A stretch of DNA of 64,000 nt, from assembly GCF_024266705.1 (NCBI RefSeq), contig NZ_CP100757.1, forward strand, positions 806,001 through 870,000, given 5' to 3'. The notes below the pieces were generated by a model. The model did no database searches. It saw nothing but the letters and a program-made list of their open reading frames with translations, and was not told where the DNA came from. Shown piece after piece: positions 24,040 to 32,612 of this stretch (the stretch's first letter is position 1; every line of letters begins with the position of its first letter). This stretch comes from Natrinema gelatinilyticum. Its GTDB lineage: Archaea > Halobacteriota > Halobacteria > Halobacteriales > Natrialbaceae. The translations under genes and the position numbers were made by a program.

Positions 24040-26245
24040 ATGACGGATTATCTACTCGCATGTAAACCCGCGGTCGGGCTGTACGGCCAACACGATCCGA
24101 GTGCCGTCCTTTTCGCAGACGGGACCCCCGTTTTCGGTGTCGAAGAGGAACGGTACACGCGGGACAAACACGCTACTGAAACGTTCCCCGAACACGCGAT
24201 TCGGGCCTGTCTCGAGCATCGGGACCTCGAGATTACGGACCTCGATCGCATCCTCCTTCCGTACGATCCGAGCCTTCGCAACGAAATTGCCACCCACTAC
24301 CTCACAGACGCGATTAGCTGTAATTGAGGGCGCTAACCCCACCTTCTTGTTCACGGCGACGCCGTTCGCATGGTCAGCGGGACCGACGGTCCCGCGCTAT
24401 CCGCAGCGAGCGAAGCGAGCAGGGAGGGGAGACAGCGCCCGCACGCTTGTTTTCGCGTGAATCGGCACTCTTATTATCCCTTCGGTCGAAGGTGAAAGTA
24501 AGATGCTCACCACGCTTTCGGCGGTGTTCAAACGCGACAACAAGCGTGCATCGTCGGTTGTGGTCGAGTGTCCAACCGGTAGGAGCGGGACACTCCGAAC
24601 CACCTGTAACGGGAAGTCGCCTGCGGAGTCTGGAACCGTCCGCAGAACGTCAACGGCGTTCTGCCGGGCCGCACGAGACGCTCCGCGTCTTGTGGACGCT
24701 GTGGGATCTGTTCCTGCACGTTCCGACACAGAAACAGGACGCTCCGTCCGCACCCAGCGAGGGCCGGGGAGGCCCGAGCGCGGTAGGGCGGAGTAGTTCA
24801 CAGCGCCTAGGCTTTTCAGAAAACTCACCGCGCTAGAACGAACGATCGTGACCCAGATCAGGAGCCGGTTCCTTCCGACGCGACAGATCGAGAACCGCCT
24901 CGAGTCGTTCGGGACGCCGCTCCCACCGATCGAAACGGTTCCGCACCACCGTTGTCACGCCGCGAGCGCGTTCCACCCGTCGGCGTTCGACGAGGCCGTC
25001 GTCCTCACCGTGGACGCGAAAGGCGAGTACGATTCGACGGTCGTCTGGCACGCGACGGGACGGCGACTGAAACGCGTCCGGACGTACGAACACCCGAACA
25101 GTCTCGGGCTCTTCTTCGCCACAGTGACGGAGTACCTCGGGTATCGGATGTTCAACGGCGAAGGAAAGGTGATGGGGCTCGCCCCCTACGGCGACGATAA
25201 CCCCGAAATCGAGTCTGCCCTTCGGGAGCTGATCGACACGGGCGTCGACTACGACGTCACCAAACTGACGAAACGCTGGGGAACCGGCCACGGTGTCGAA
25301 ACCCTCGAGGGTGTATTCGACCGTCCTCGACACGAGACACCCGGCGAGTACGGCCAGTGGGAGAAAGACCTCGCTTACACTGCCCAGAAACTGCTCGAGG
25401 AGACGGTCGTCGACATCGCGGAGACCGCCGTCGATCAATTTGGTACGGCAAACGTTTCGATCGCAGGCGGCGTCGCGCTGAACTGCAAACTAAATAAGCG
25501 CGTCCGCGAGTCGCCGGCCGTGGACGACGTCTTCGTCCAGCCGGTCGCCCACGACGCGGGTCTCGCTCTCGGAGCTGGATGGTCGAGGCAGCGTCCGGCG
25601 GCCGTCGACCGTCAGACCGACGTCTATCTCGGTCCCGAGTATGAGACGGACGAGATCCGATCGCTCCTCGAGACGAACAAACTCGAGTACGCGGAACCGG
25701 ACGACCTCGAGCGATACGTCGCCGAGCGGCTCGCAGCGGGCGACCTCGTCGGCTGGTTTCAGGGACGAATGGAGCTGGGGCCGCGAGCGCTTGGGGCCCG
25801 GAGCATCCTCGCCGATCCCCGCAGCGCAGATTCCCGAGACCGCGTCAATCGGTTCGTCAAACATCGCGAAACGTGGCGGCCCTTCGCACCGTCGATGCTC
25901 GAGTCAGCAGCTGACAGGTACCTCGACGACGGTCAACCGGCTCCGTTCATGATCGACGCGTATGACGTTCATCCGGAGGCGGCCGCGGAACTCGAAGCCG
26001 TCCTGCACCCGGCCGACGACTCGACGCGCCCGCAGACCGTCCGCGAGGATCAACACCCGCGCTATCACCGGCTCATCGCGGAGTTCGAGGACATCACCGG
26101 TGTTCCGGTCGTCCTGAACACGTCATTCAACGATCACGCCGAACCGATCGTCAGGACGCCGACGCAGGCGCTCAAAGACTTCTACGGGATGGGGCTCGAT
26201 CTGCTCGCGATCGAGGATCTCGTCGTCGAAAAGAAGACCACGTGA
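24040..26245 (+). pseudogene. Carbamoyltransferase (NodU/CmcH family) split by an insertion
   Basis: The 5' part (24040-24315) encodes the start of a NodU/CmcH-type O-carbamoyltransferase (CKPAVGLYGQHDPSAVLF, FGVEEERYTRDKHATETFPE). It breaks off at HYLTDAIS. The frame resumes near 24818 with RKLTALERTIVTQIRSRFL and continues to 26245 with the Kae1/TsaD-like ATP site (VPHHRCHAASAFHPS, TVDAKGEYDSTVVW, GGVALNCKLNKRV) and the C-terminal domain (GPRALGARSILADPR, VLNTSFNDHAEPIV). The ~500 bp between is a non-coding mobile element. A GTG at 24848 could start a product lacking the first domain strand, so residual function is unlikely. Confidence 0.85.
24318..24815 (-). mobile_element. PATE-like non-autonomous element inside the carbamoyltransferase gene
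   Basis: About 500 bp with no coding capacity. Its right part carries the reverse complement of the sequence that starts the relic at 23558 (CTGTGAACTACTCCGCCCTAC). Short palindromes lie inside, such as GGGACCGACGGTCCC (24380-24394) and CAGAACGTCAACGGCGTTCTG (24643-24663). Ends are placed by where the host reading frame stops and resumes. Size, lack of transposase and palindromes fit haloarchaeal PATEs. Confidence 0.7.
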
Positions 26246-26325
26246 TACGGACTACTGTACGTCATTGCCGGTGCAACCGCAGGACGGTCGCGGTTGCACC
26301 GGTACATCGGTACAGCAGACCGTAT
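26245..26325 (+). repeat. 81-nt double-stem hairpin repeat, intact copy A
   Basis: Outer stem ATACGGACTACTGTA with TACAGCAGACCGTAT (two mismatches in 15) and inner 13-bp perfect stem CCGGTGCAACCGC / GCGGTTGCACCGG around loop AGGACGGTC. It begins at the last base of the carbamoyltransferase stop codon. Same length and layout as copy B at 63038. Confidence 0.85.
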
Positions 26326-26437
26326 GAGACGTTCACAGTACGGCGGAGATCGACAATGGACGGGTCTCCGTCGACGAGCTTGAGCGGTAGCACGGTGCCG
26401 AGACGTCGCGTCGATCGACAGGGCGCACCGAGGGCCG

Positions 26438-26596
26438 TCACACGTCGCTTTCGTCCGCGGGATCGAAGGGGCTTCGCGTCAGATAGAGGACCTCGAGTAG
26501 GAAGACCGAGACGAAGATGCCGACGATCCAGAGCAGAATCTCGACGTCCGTGCGATAGAGGTGATGAGGGTGCGGAATCGGACGACCGCGGATACG
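26438..26596 (-). other. In-frame reading extension after the stop of the membrane protein gene
   Basis: Directly after the TGA at 26597-26599 the same reading frame stays open for 52 codons to a TGA at 26438-26440. It encodes RIRGRPIPHPHHLYRTD, then a hydrophobic helix ILLWIVGIFVSVFLLEVLYL, then TRSPFDPADESDV. It has no ATG, GTG or TTG start in frame. It could be a recent nonsense mutation at the end of the upstream gene, a start-less relic, or readthrough. Confidence 0.4.
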
Positions 26597-27070
26597 TCAC
26601 ACCTGACAGGTCGGACACGTCCGCCTGTGGCGGACCCAGATCAACCCTGCGAGGAGCGCGACAGAGAGCGCGCCGAGGGCCGGTCGGAGCGGGTCGAAGT
26701 ACGTCATGAGCGTGGACGAACTGAACAGGGCGAGCAAGAAGATGTTACAGATCGGACAGCCGACCGCGAGGAACCCACCGATCAACCCGCCGATCACCCA
26801 CCGATCCTCGTCGCTCGAGTCATCGCTCTCGCCATCGAGTCGCGATTCGGTCGCGATCCGCTGTGTGATATACGTTCCCGCCAGCAGTGCGGTCAGTGCG
26901 AGAAGCAGGTAATCGACCGGCTCCCGGGGAACCATGCGGACGTAGAGCGGATTCGGGACGAGTCCGGTGACGACCCCGAACAGCAGAAAGACGCCGATTC
27001 CGGCGACCGCTCCCTGTGCGATTGCTCGGCGATCCGACCGGATCGATTCGAGGAAGTCGTGGGCGGTCAT
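26597..27070 (-). CDS. Integral membrane protein with GCPxC motif
   Basis: 157-aa protein with four predicted helices. A motif AVGCPICNIFLLALFSSSTLM (first 20 residues as shown, about 100-120) places two cysteines at a membrane surface, and the protein ends in RRTCPTCQV. Its ATG overlaps the previous gene's stop (ATGA). The pairing of two Cys-pair membrane proteins suggests a thiol or metal function, perhaps with the DsbA-like protein encoded 2.8 kb away. I know no defined family. Confidence 0.7.
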   Translation of the reverse strand: MTAHDFLESIRSDRRAIAQGAVAGIGVFLLFGVVTGLVPNPLYVRMVPREPVDYLLLALTALLAGTYITQRIATESRLDGESDDSSDEDRWVIGGLIGGFLAVGCPICNIFLLALFSSSTLMTYFDPLRPALGALSVALLAGLIWVRHRRTCPTCQV

Positions 27071-27615
27071 TCCGGGGCCTCCGTCGGGAACGCACACCGC
27101 TCGGGATGGCCCGTCCGTCCGAGAAAGAACAGCAATAAGACGAGACCGCCGACGCGGAGCAGCGAACCGTCGTACGGGAGCACGGCCACCCCGCCGGCGA
27201 ACCCGAGGAAGCCGAGTAGCCCGGCGCCACAGCTCGCACAGCCTGACGCGACGAGGCCGGGGAAAATACCGGAGAGATCCGTCAGACTCGAGAGGCCGCC
27301 GACCCGGAGTTGCCCGACGGCGTTTACGACCGCGACGCCGGAAAGCGAGGCATAGAGAACGATAATCGCGAGGCCCGTCCACCCGTCGGATCGATACACC
27401 GTCTCCGTGAGTGCGACGAGAACGTACGTGAACCAGTGGAGTCCGTCGCCGAGCATCTGCAGCGCATACGTCGGCATCGCGCTCAGTATCAACAGGACGT
27501 AGGTGCCGAGGGTCACGAGTATCAGTCCGATCGCGTCCCGCCACGTCTCGAACGGATACGAGACTGCAGCAGAGAGGTTCTGCAGGTACCCCTCGATCGA
27601 ATAGTGCGTAGGCAT
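27067..27615 (-). CDS. Integral membrane protein with CASCGAG motif
   Basis: 182-aa protein with about five helices. The motif GLVASGCASCGAGLLGFLGF (about 127-146) holds a Cys-x2-Cys pair at a helix end. The ATG at 27615 (MPTHYSIEGYLQNLSAA) is preferred to an upstream extension. It is first in a two-gene operon, with a 4-nt overlap to the next membrane protein. The palindrome at 27658-27680 lies 43 nt upstream in the divergent spacer. Confidence 0.72.
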   Translation of the reverse strand: MPTHYSIEGYLQNLSAAVSYPFETWRDAIGLILVTLGTYVLLILSAMPTYALQMLGDGLHWFTYVLVALTETVYRSDGWTGLAIIVLYASLSGVAVVNAVGQLRVGGLSSLTDLSGIFPGLVASGCASCGAGLLGFLGFAGGVAVLPYDGSLLRVGGLVLLLFFLGRTGHPERCAFPTEAPE

Positions 27616-27657
27616 CTCGTTCGAACGAGAGGTAGGGCACACTGAAATCTCCGACTC

Positions 27658-27680
27658 CGATTCGCTGAGTCAGCAAATCG
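27658..27680. promoter_or_regulatory. Palindromic operator candidate, site 2
   Basis: CGATTCGCTGA-G-TCAGCAAATCG, 11-bp arms with one mismatch, in the spacer between the leftward membrane-protein operon and the rightward NodB-like gene. Confidence 0.55.
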
Positions 27681-27734
27681 TCAGTTCTATCTATGATGAA
27701 TGCAGTGAATGTAACGACGAGTATCCTATCAACT

Positions 27735-29642
27735 ATGGCTCACGAACCCGACGCGGATGGCGACTCTTCCCGACGGCTCACGTCCTCCCGACGGCGCATG
27801 TTGGCCGTACTCGGAGCCGGCTCGACGACTCTCGCTGGCTGTATGGACGCATTATCGGACGACGGAGGCGGTGGAAATGGATCCGGCGATAACGAACCGA
27901 ACACTGGACCCGTCCGCTGGCCTGCCATCGACGCCGGTGAGGTCCTCTCGGATTTCGAAACTCTCGACGAGTGGTCGCCTCGGACCGGTGAAATATCGGC
28001 CGCCCCGGATAAGGCGCGAACCGGGTCGCAAGCCGCGGTCATCGAAAGCAACGGGGGAAGCGTCAGTATACAGATGCAGTTCTCCGATGGAATTGATCTC
28101 GTGGACTGGGTCACGTCGGTGGCGGTTAAACCGGAGTCCGCCACTCAGATCACCGTCGAATTCTTCGCACCGACGCGAAGCGCGCGTCTGGCTAGCACGC
28201 GAACACTCCCGGACGGGTACGACGGTTGGTTCCGGATGGACTGTGGCTACCAGCAAAAGCCCGGCGACGATCCGGACCTCTCGAACGTCACGGGTATCAC
28301 CATTTCCGCGGACGGCCCCGACGACGGGCCGACGAGGCTGGTGGTAGACGACCTCCGCCGAACGAAATCGGCCAAAAACGGGAAAGCGATTCTCACGTTC
28401 TACGGCGGTCACGATTCGCACTACGATATCGCGGCCGAGATGCTTGCAGAACGCGACTGGGCCGGTGCGGTTCCGATCAGTCCAGCACGCATCGGCGACC
28501 GCGGACGGATGGGGCGTTCCGAACTCCGCGACCTCAGCGACCGCGGTTGGGACATCTGCTCGCTCCCGGACGTTTCGACGCCGCTGCCCGAACATCCCAA
28601 GGAACAACAGCGTGAGGTCCTCGAATCTGCTCGAGACGCACTCGCGAAGAGCGGCTTCGAGAACGGATCGCGTCACCTGTTCGTTCCCGATGAGGGGCTG
28701 GATCCGACGACCTACAATATCGCCAGAGACGTTTACGAGTCGGCGTTCCTGTACAGTTCCGGAACGACGGGCGTGCCGCCGACCGAGATGCACATGATTC
28801 CGTTCATCTGGGGGCCTGCGCTTCACACTGGCGTTCGACGCCACACCAATCTCTCCGATCAGTACGGCCTCCTCACCGTATTACGGATCCCGCGTATCGT
28901 CGACGAGGAAGACGTCGGAATAAACGAGAACAGAATGTCGCTCGACGACTTCGGATTGCTTCTCGACCACATCGAACAGCGAGACCTGGACGTCATCACC
29001 CCATCAGATCTCGTCGACGGGTCGTGGAAACGCGACGGTGGCGACGACGAACCCGCCAACAGAGAGCGGCCCGACGGGACCATCCTCGAGGCGGGCCAGT
29101 CCCACGAGTTCGAGGGATCGGGATCGGTCAATACACCGACGTTCGACCTCGACGACGGCGTCCTCGTCGCGAACACCACCCACGAGGGCGATTCTGAGAT
29201 CACGGTCGACGTGACGGAAGCCAACGGGGACGGTACCGACGAGAACCTAGTGACGACGGCGGGGAGTACAGCTGGTAAGTCGATCATGGCCGTCGAGAGT
29301 GGCACATATAGGCTCGAAGTCGACGCGGATGGCGCGTGGTCGATCGAACTCACCCAGCCCGCAGTCGAGAGCGACGAACTCGAGGACCTCCCCGTGCAGG
29401 CGTCCGGAACGGGCTCGGGCGTCGTTGGGCCGCTATGGACGGATGGCCGCACCAGAGTCGTCGCGACACACGAGGGGGACGGCGCGTTCATCGTCGACGG
29501 CTACGGTGCGGACGGCAGTCGAGAGATACTCGTCTATCGGACCGGCGAGTTCGACAACTCACGGTCGTACAAGGCAGGCGGAACCGCCTGGCTCAACGTC
29601 GAAGCCGACGGTGACTGGACGCTCGAGGTCATGGACTCGTAG
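27735..29642 (+). CDS. Lipoprotein with polysaccharide-deacetylase-like domain
   Basis: 635-aa secreted lipoprotein: Tat/lipobox start SSRRRMLAVLGAGSTTLAGC, an Asp/Gly-rich linker, a beta-sandwich region (about 70-215), a NodB-like domain (about 225-430), then two beta-rich C-terminal repeats. The NodB motif I reads AILTFYGGHDSHYDIA: the usual Asp-Asp pair (TFDDG) is replaced by Tyr-Gly, so classic metal-dependent deacetylation is doubtful. ATG 27735 is favoured over 27693 since the Tat signal begins there. It probably acts on or binds cell-surface glycans. Confidence 0.78.
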   Translation: MAHEPDADGDSSRRLTSSRRRMLAVLGAGSTTLAGCMDALSDDGGGGNGSGDNEPNTGPVRWPAIDAGEVLSDFETLDEWSPRTGEISAAPDKARTGSQAAVIESNGGSVSIQMQFSDGIDLVDWVTSVAVKPESATQITVEFFAPTRSARLASTRTLPDGYDGWFRMDCGYQQKPGDDPDLSNVTGITISADGPDDGPTRLVVDDLRRTKSAKNGKAILTFYGGHDSHYDIAAEMLAERDWAGAVPISPARIGDRGRMGRSELRDLSDRGWDICSLPDVSTPLPEHPKEQQREVLESARDALAKSGFENGSRHLFVPDEGLDPTTYNIARDVYESAFLYSSGTTGVPPTEMHMIPFIWGPALHTGVRRHTNLSDQYGLLTVLRIPRIVDEEDVGINENRMSLDDFGLLLDHIEQRDLDVITPSDLVDGSWKRDGGDDEPANRERPDGTILEAGQSHEFEGSGSVNTPTFDLDDGVLVANTTHEGDSEITVDVTEANGDGTDENLVTTAGSTAGKSIMAVESGTYRLEVDADGAWSIELTQPAVESDELEDLPVQASGTGSGVVGPLWTDGRTRVVATHEGDGAFIVDGYGADGSREILVYRTGEFDNSRSYKAGGTAWLNVEADGDWTLEVMDS

Positions 29643-29779
29643 CGACTGGACGATTCGGCGTCGTTCGCTCGCGGTATTCGTTCTTCTCCCGAGATGGTCG
29701 ATTCGATCGAACAGCGATCGGCGTGAGATCGGTGGAGTTGTCGAGCAGGTCGATCCGATAGAGTCAGACCTGGATCGGA

Positions 29780-29806
29780 CCCGATTTGCTGGGCCAGCAA
29801 ATCGGG
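29780..29806. promoter_or_regulatory. Palindromic operator candidate, site 3
   Basis: CCCGATTTGCTGG-G-CCAGCAAATCGGG: a perfect 13-bp inverted repeat with one central base, 46 nt before the DsbA-like start. It could also serve as a terminator of the NodB-like gene, but the core matches sites 1 and 2. Confidence 0.6.
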
Positions 29807-29851
29807 GGCCTGCTTACAGTCCAGTGGTACGAACGGTTACGAGTACAAGCG

Positions 29852-30580
29852 ATGTCCCTCGATCAGCCGTCCCGTCGCGCTGTTCTCACCGGCTCCGTCG
29901 TACTGCTCGGCAGTGGTAGCGTCTACTTTCTCACACGCTCCGACGACAGCGACGATAACGACCTCTCCCCGTCGTTTCACTCGAGCGATGAAACCTCCGC
30001 TCTCGGCGTCGAGTTGCAGGAGAAGCCGATCATGGGCGCGGCGGACGCACCGCTCGAACTGTACTACTGGACGGACTTCCAGTGTCCGTTTTGCGAACGC
30101 TTCGAACGGGAGACCCTTCCCGACCTCGTCCAGGACTACGTTCGACCCGGAGAGCTTCGGATCGTGTTCATTTCGCTGCCGTATTTCGGCGCGGACTCGA
30201 TGACCGCCGCGGTCGCAAGTAAGTGCGTCTGGGATCGGGTCAGTCAGTCTGATCCGTCGGCGTATTGGGACTGGCGGACGGCGATCTTCGACAAGCAGGG
30301 CGAGAAGAACTCCGGCTGGGCGTCGTCGGAAAATCTCGTCGAATACACGCGTTCGGTTTCCGGCGTCGACGCCGATGCCCTCGAGACGTGTCTGGACGAA
30401 CGCCGGTCGGAGTTCGAAGCCCAGGTCGATGCCGACTCCGAGCAAGCGCGCTCGTTCGGAATTTCGGGCACGCCAACGTTCGTCGCTATCGACCGAGAGT
30501 CGGGATCGCAAGAGTCGCTCGTCGGGGCTCAGCCGATCGAACGCTTCGAAGAAGTCATCGAAGGGATCAAAAGTACCTGA
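29852..30580 (+). CDS. DsbA family thiol-disulfide oxidoreductase, Tat-exported
   Basis: 242-aa protein with an N-terminal Tat-type signal anchor (PSRRAVLTGSVVLLG), an acidic linker and a DsbA/thioredoxin_4 domain. The active-site pair is in DFQCPFCERF (Cys78, Cys81) and the cis-Pro in FGISGTPTFVAID. It would form or isomerise disulfides in extracytoplasmic proteins. It lies between a NodB-like lipoprotein and a halocyanin, all surface proteins. The perfect palindrome at 29780 lies just upstream. Confidence 0.88.
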   Translation: MSLDQPSRRAVLTGSVVLLGSGSVYFLTRSDDSDDNDLSPSFHSSDETSALGVELQEKPIMGAADAPLELYYWTDFQCPFCERFERETLPDLVQDYVRPGELRIVFISLPYFGADSMTAAVASKCVWDRVSQSDPSAYWDWRTAIFDKQGEKNSGWASSENLVEYTRSVSGVDADALETCLDERRSEFEAQVDADSEQARSFGISGTPTFVAIDRESGSQESLVGAQPIERFEEVIEGIKST

Positions 30581-30620
30581 CGCTCGTCGACGGCGATGAG
30601 ATTCGAAGGAGCGTTCGCTC

Positions 30621-31103
30621 CTATTCGACGACCACCGCGCCTTTCATCCCCTGCTGGCGATGGGGCTCACATACGTAGAGGTACGTTCCGGTGTCTTCGA
30701 ACTGGTGTTCGAACGTATATCCCTCTTCGCTAGTGACTTCCGTCTCGAAGACGGGCTCGTCCGCACCGGTTGCGTTTTCGATCTGTAATTCTTCTTCCTC
30801 TTCAGGAACGTGGACGACGTTGTGGCTACCGCCTTCTCCGGTCCATTCCCAGACGACCGTCGTATCCTGATCGATGCGGATCGCGGGCGGATCGAACTGT
30901 AACCCATTATCACCCGCTCCGACGTCGACCGTCACCTCCTCTTCGCCCGTCATGTCCTCGGTCTCCTCGTAGTTCTCGACGTCGTCGAACCAATCGCCGT
31001 AGTCCGGTTCGTCGTCGCCGTCTTGTGCGCTCGCGGATGTGCTAATGCCACTGAGTGCGGTACTCGCACCGATCAGCTTCAGTATCGTTCTTCGGTCGAA
31101 CAT
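30621..31103 (-). CDS. Halocyanin-type blue copper protein
   Basis: 160-aa cupredoxin: signal FDRRTILKLIGASTALSG, a very acidic linker, then one plastocyanin-like domain. Copper ligands are visible as His in GGSHNVVHVP and Cys, His and Met in YVCEPHRQQGMKG. It carries electrons on the outer face of the membrane. It is convergent with the DsbA-like gene, which could help cysteine handling before copper loading. Confidence 0.9.
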   Translation of the reverse strand: MFDRRTILKLIGASTALSGISTSASAQDGDDEPDYGDWFDDVENYEETEDMTGEEEVTVDVGAGDNGLQFDPPAIRIDQDTTVVWEWTGEGGSHNVVHVPEEEEELQIENATGADEPVFETEVTSEEGYTFEHQFEDTGTYLYVCEPHRQQGMKGAVVVE

Positions 31104-31221
31104 CTCTATCGGAGCCTGCTCCGACCGGTTAGAAAAATGGCGTCCTTACAATTGCAATGACCGTTCTGTACCGGTTGCTCGCATGGCATTCGGGTGATTT
31201 CTCGACCGAACCAGTCGGTAC

Positions 31222-32055
31222 CTAGCCCAAACTGACGTCGAGATACAGCATCACGACCACGCCGGCCATCACTCCGAGTGTCGCGATCCGTTCGTATCCG
31301 CGCGTGTGGGTTTCGGGGATGATCTCATCGGAGATGACGAAGAGCATCGCCCCAGCGGCGAAGCCCATCGCGTACGGAAGCAACGGCTCGACGACGGTCA
31401 CCGCGATTGCACCCACTACCGCGAGCGGAATTTCGACGATTCCGGACCGTACGCCGGCGAACACTGCATAGAAGCGCCGATCCAGCCCTGCGTTGATCGC
31501 TGCGACCGACACGGCGAGCCCTTCCGGAATATTCTGGATACCGATAGCGAACATGAGCGGAATCGCGTTTTCGACGTCGCCGGAGCCGAAGCCGACGCCC
31601 ACGGCCAAACCCTCGGGCATATTGTGGAGCGTGATCGCCAGGATGAACAGGATGACGGGCGTCAGTCGCTCGTTGTCGAGAGGCAGGGACGTGGACGGAT
31701 CGGCCTCGTCCGGGCGTCTGCGTCCGGTTAATAGGTAGTGGGCGTGGGGAACGAGCATATCGGCACGGTCGAGAAACACGACGCCGAGTACGAGACCCAC
31801 CAGCGTCGGAACGGGATTTCCCCCCGAGTACTGCTCGATACCGGGAAGGATGAGGCTCGTGAACGCCGCTGCGAGCATCACACCGGCTGCAAATCCGAGG
31901 GCGCCATCGAGCGCCCGCTCCGATGGATTCCGCCAGATGAGGACGAGCGACGCGCCGATCAAGTTCAACATCGCGATGACGATTCCGCCAACGAAACCCT
32001 GGATCACCGGGTCGTTTCCGACGACTCGAACGAATAACTCGACTACTGAAACCAT
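31222..32055 (-). CDS. ZIP family metal transporter
   Basis: 277-aa ZIP permease with eight helices. Helix IV and V metal motifs are LHNMPEGLAVGVGFGSG and IQNIPEGLAVSVAAIN; the C-terminal SDEIIPETHT completes the site. An acidic and His-containing loop (VPHAHYLLTGRRRPDEADP) lies between helices III and IV. Likely imports Zn, Fe or Mn. Monocistronic. Confidence 0.9.
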   Translation of the reverse strand: MVSVVELFVRVVGNDPVIQGFVGGIVIAMLNLIGASLVLIWRNPSERALDGALGFAAGVMLAAAFTSLILPGIEQYSGGNPVPTLVGLVLGVVFLDRADMLVPHAHYLLTGRRRPDEADPSTSLPLDNERLTPVILFILAITLHNMPEGLAVGVGFGSGDVENAIPLMFAIGIQNIPEGLAVSVAAINAGLDRRFYAVFAGVRSGIVEIPLAVVGAIAVTVVEPLLPYAMGFAAGAMLFVISDEIIPETHTRGYERIATLGVMAGVVVMLYLDVSLG

Positions 32056-32612
32056 GATTTTACACCGCGTATCGTTAACTGAATTTCGTCACGTCGGCTC
32101 TCTCCACCATCCGCTTCGGTGAAGAAGTCCGATGAAGATTCTATAAATCCACCGATCAGGTGTGGCGAATCTCGACGGTGCCGCAACTGCGGGAACCGCA
32201 CCGAACTGTTGTGCCGCTGTGGTGATCGCGAGAGACCTCCCCGGTTGGCCTCCCGGACCTGTTCACTGAACTGCTCACCTCTACCGGTCTCTCCAATCGA
32301 CCCACTGAACTGATTTCGTTATCCAGTTCACTATACTGGCCTCTCTATCCGGTGTACTCGATTGATCTCTCCATCCGACGCGCTCGATCGGTCTACTTTG
32401 CGGGCGTATCCGACTGGACCGCCTACCTGGCTTTCTTTACCGGTGTATTTGATAAGCCTATTCGAATAGCCTATCCGATTGGCCTATCTAATTGGGTATT
32501 TAATTTGATCTCCCGGCAGGACCAAACGCAGTTAACGTGATTCGGAAACGCGTCTGAAAGGAAACGCCCAGGAAACGCGTTTGAATGGAATATACGGCAG
32601 ATACAACGGCTC
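32056..32612. other. Gene-free stretch, pyrimidine-rich and repetitive
   Basis: About 550 bp with no well supported gene. A 64-codon frame at 32119-32313 (+) has a possible zinc-knuckle CRNCGN...CRCGD but no other support. From 32270 to 32520 the strand is rich in CCTAT/CTCT/GATT repeats. It contains CCTATTCGAATAG (32457-32469), whose 12-bp core recurs at 51943. Confidence 0.5.

Noticed and set aside
29780..29806. Perfect palindrome read as a bacterial-type terminator
   Set aside because: There is no T-tract after it, archaeal termination relies on T-runs, and two related palindromes lie in promoter positions.
32119..32313. 64-codon frame with CRNCGN and CRCGD
   Set aside because: A possible zinc knuckle, but the remainder is low-complexity and the frame lacks a promoter or conserved context that I can see.
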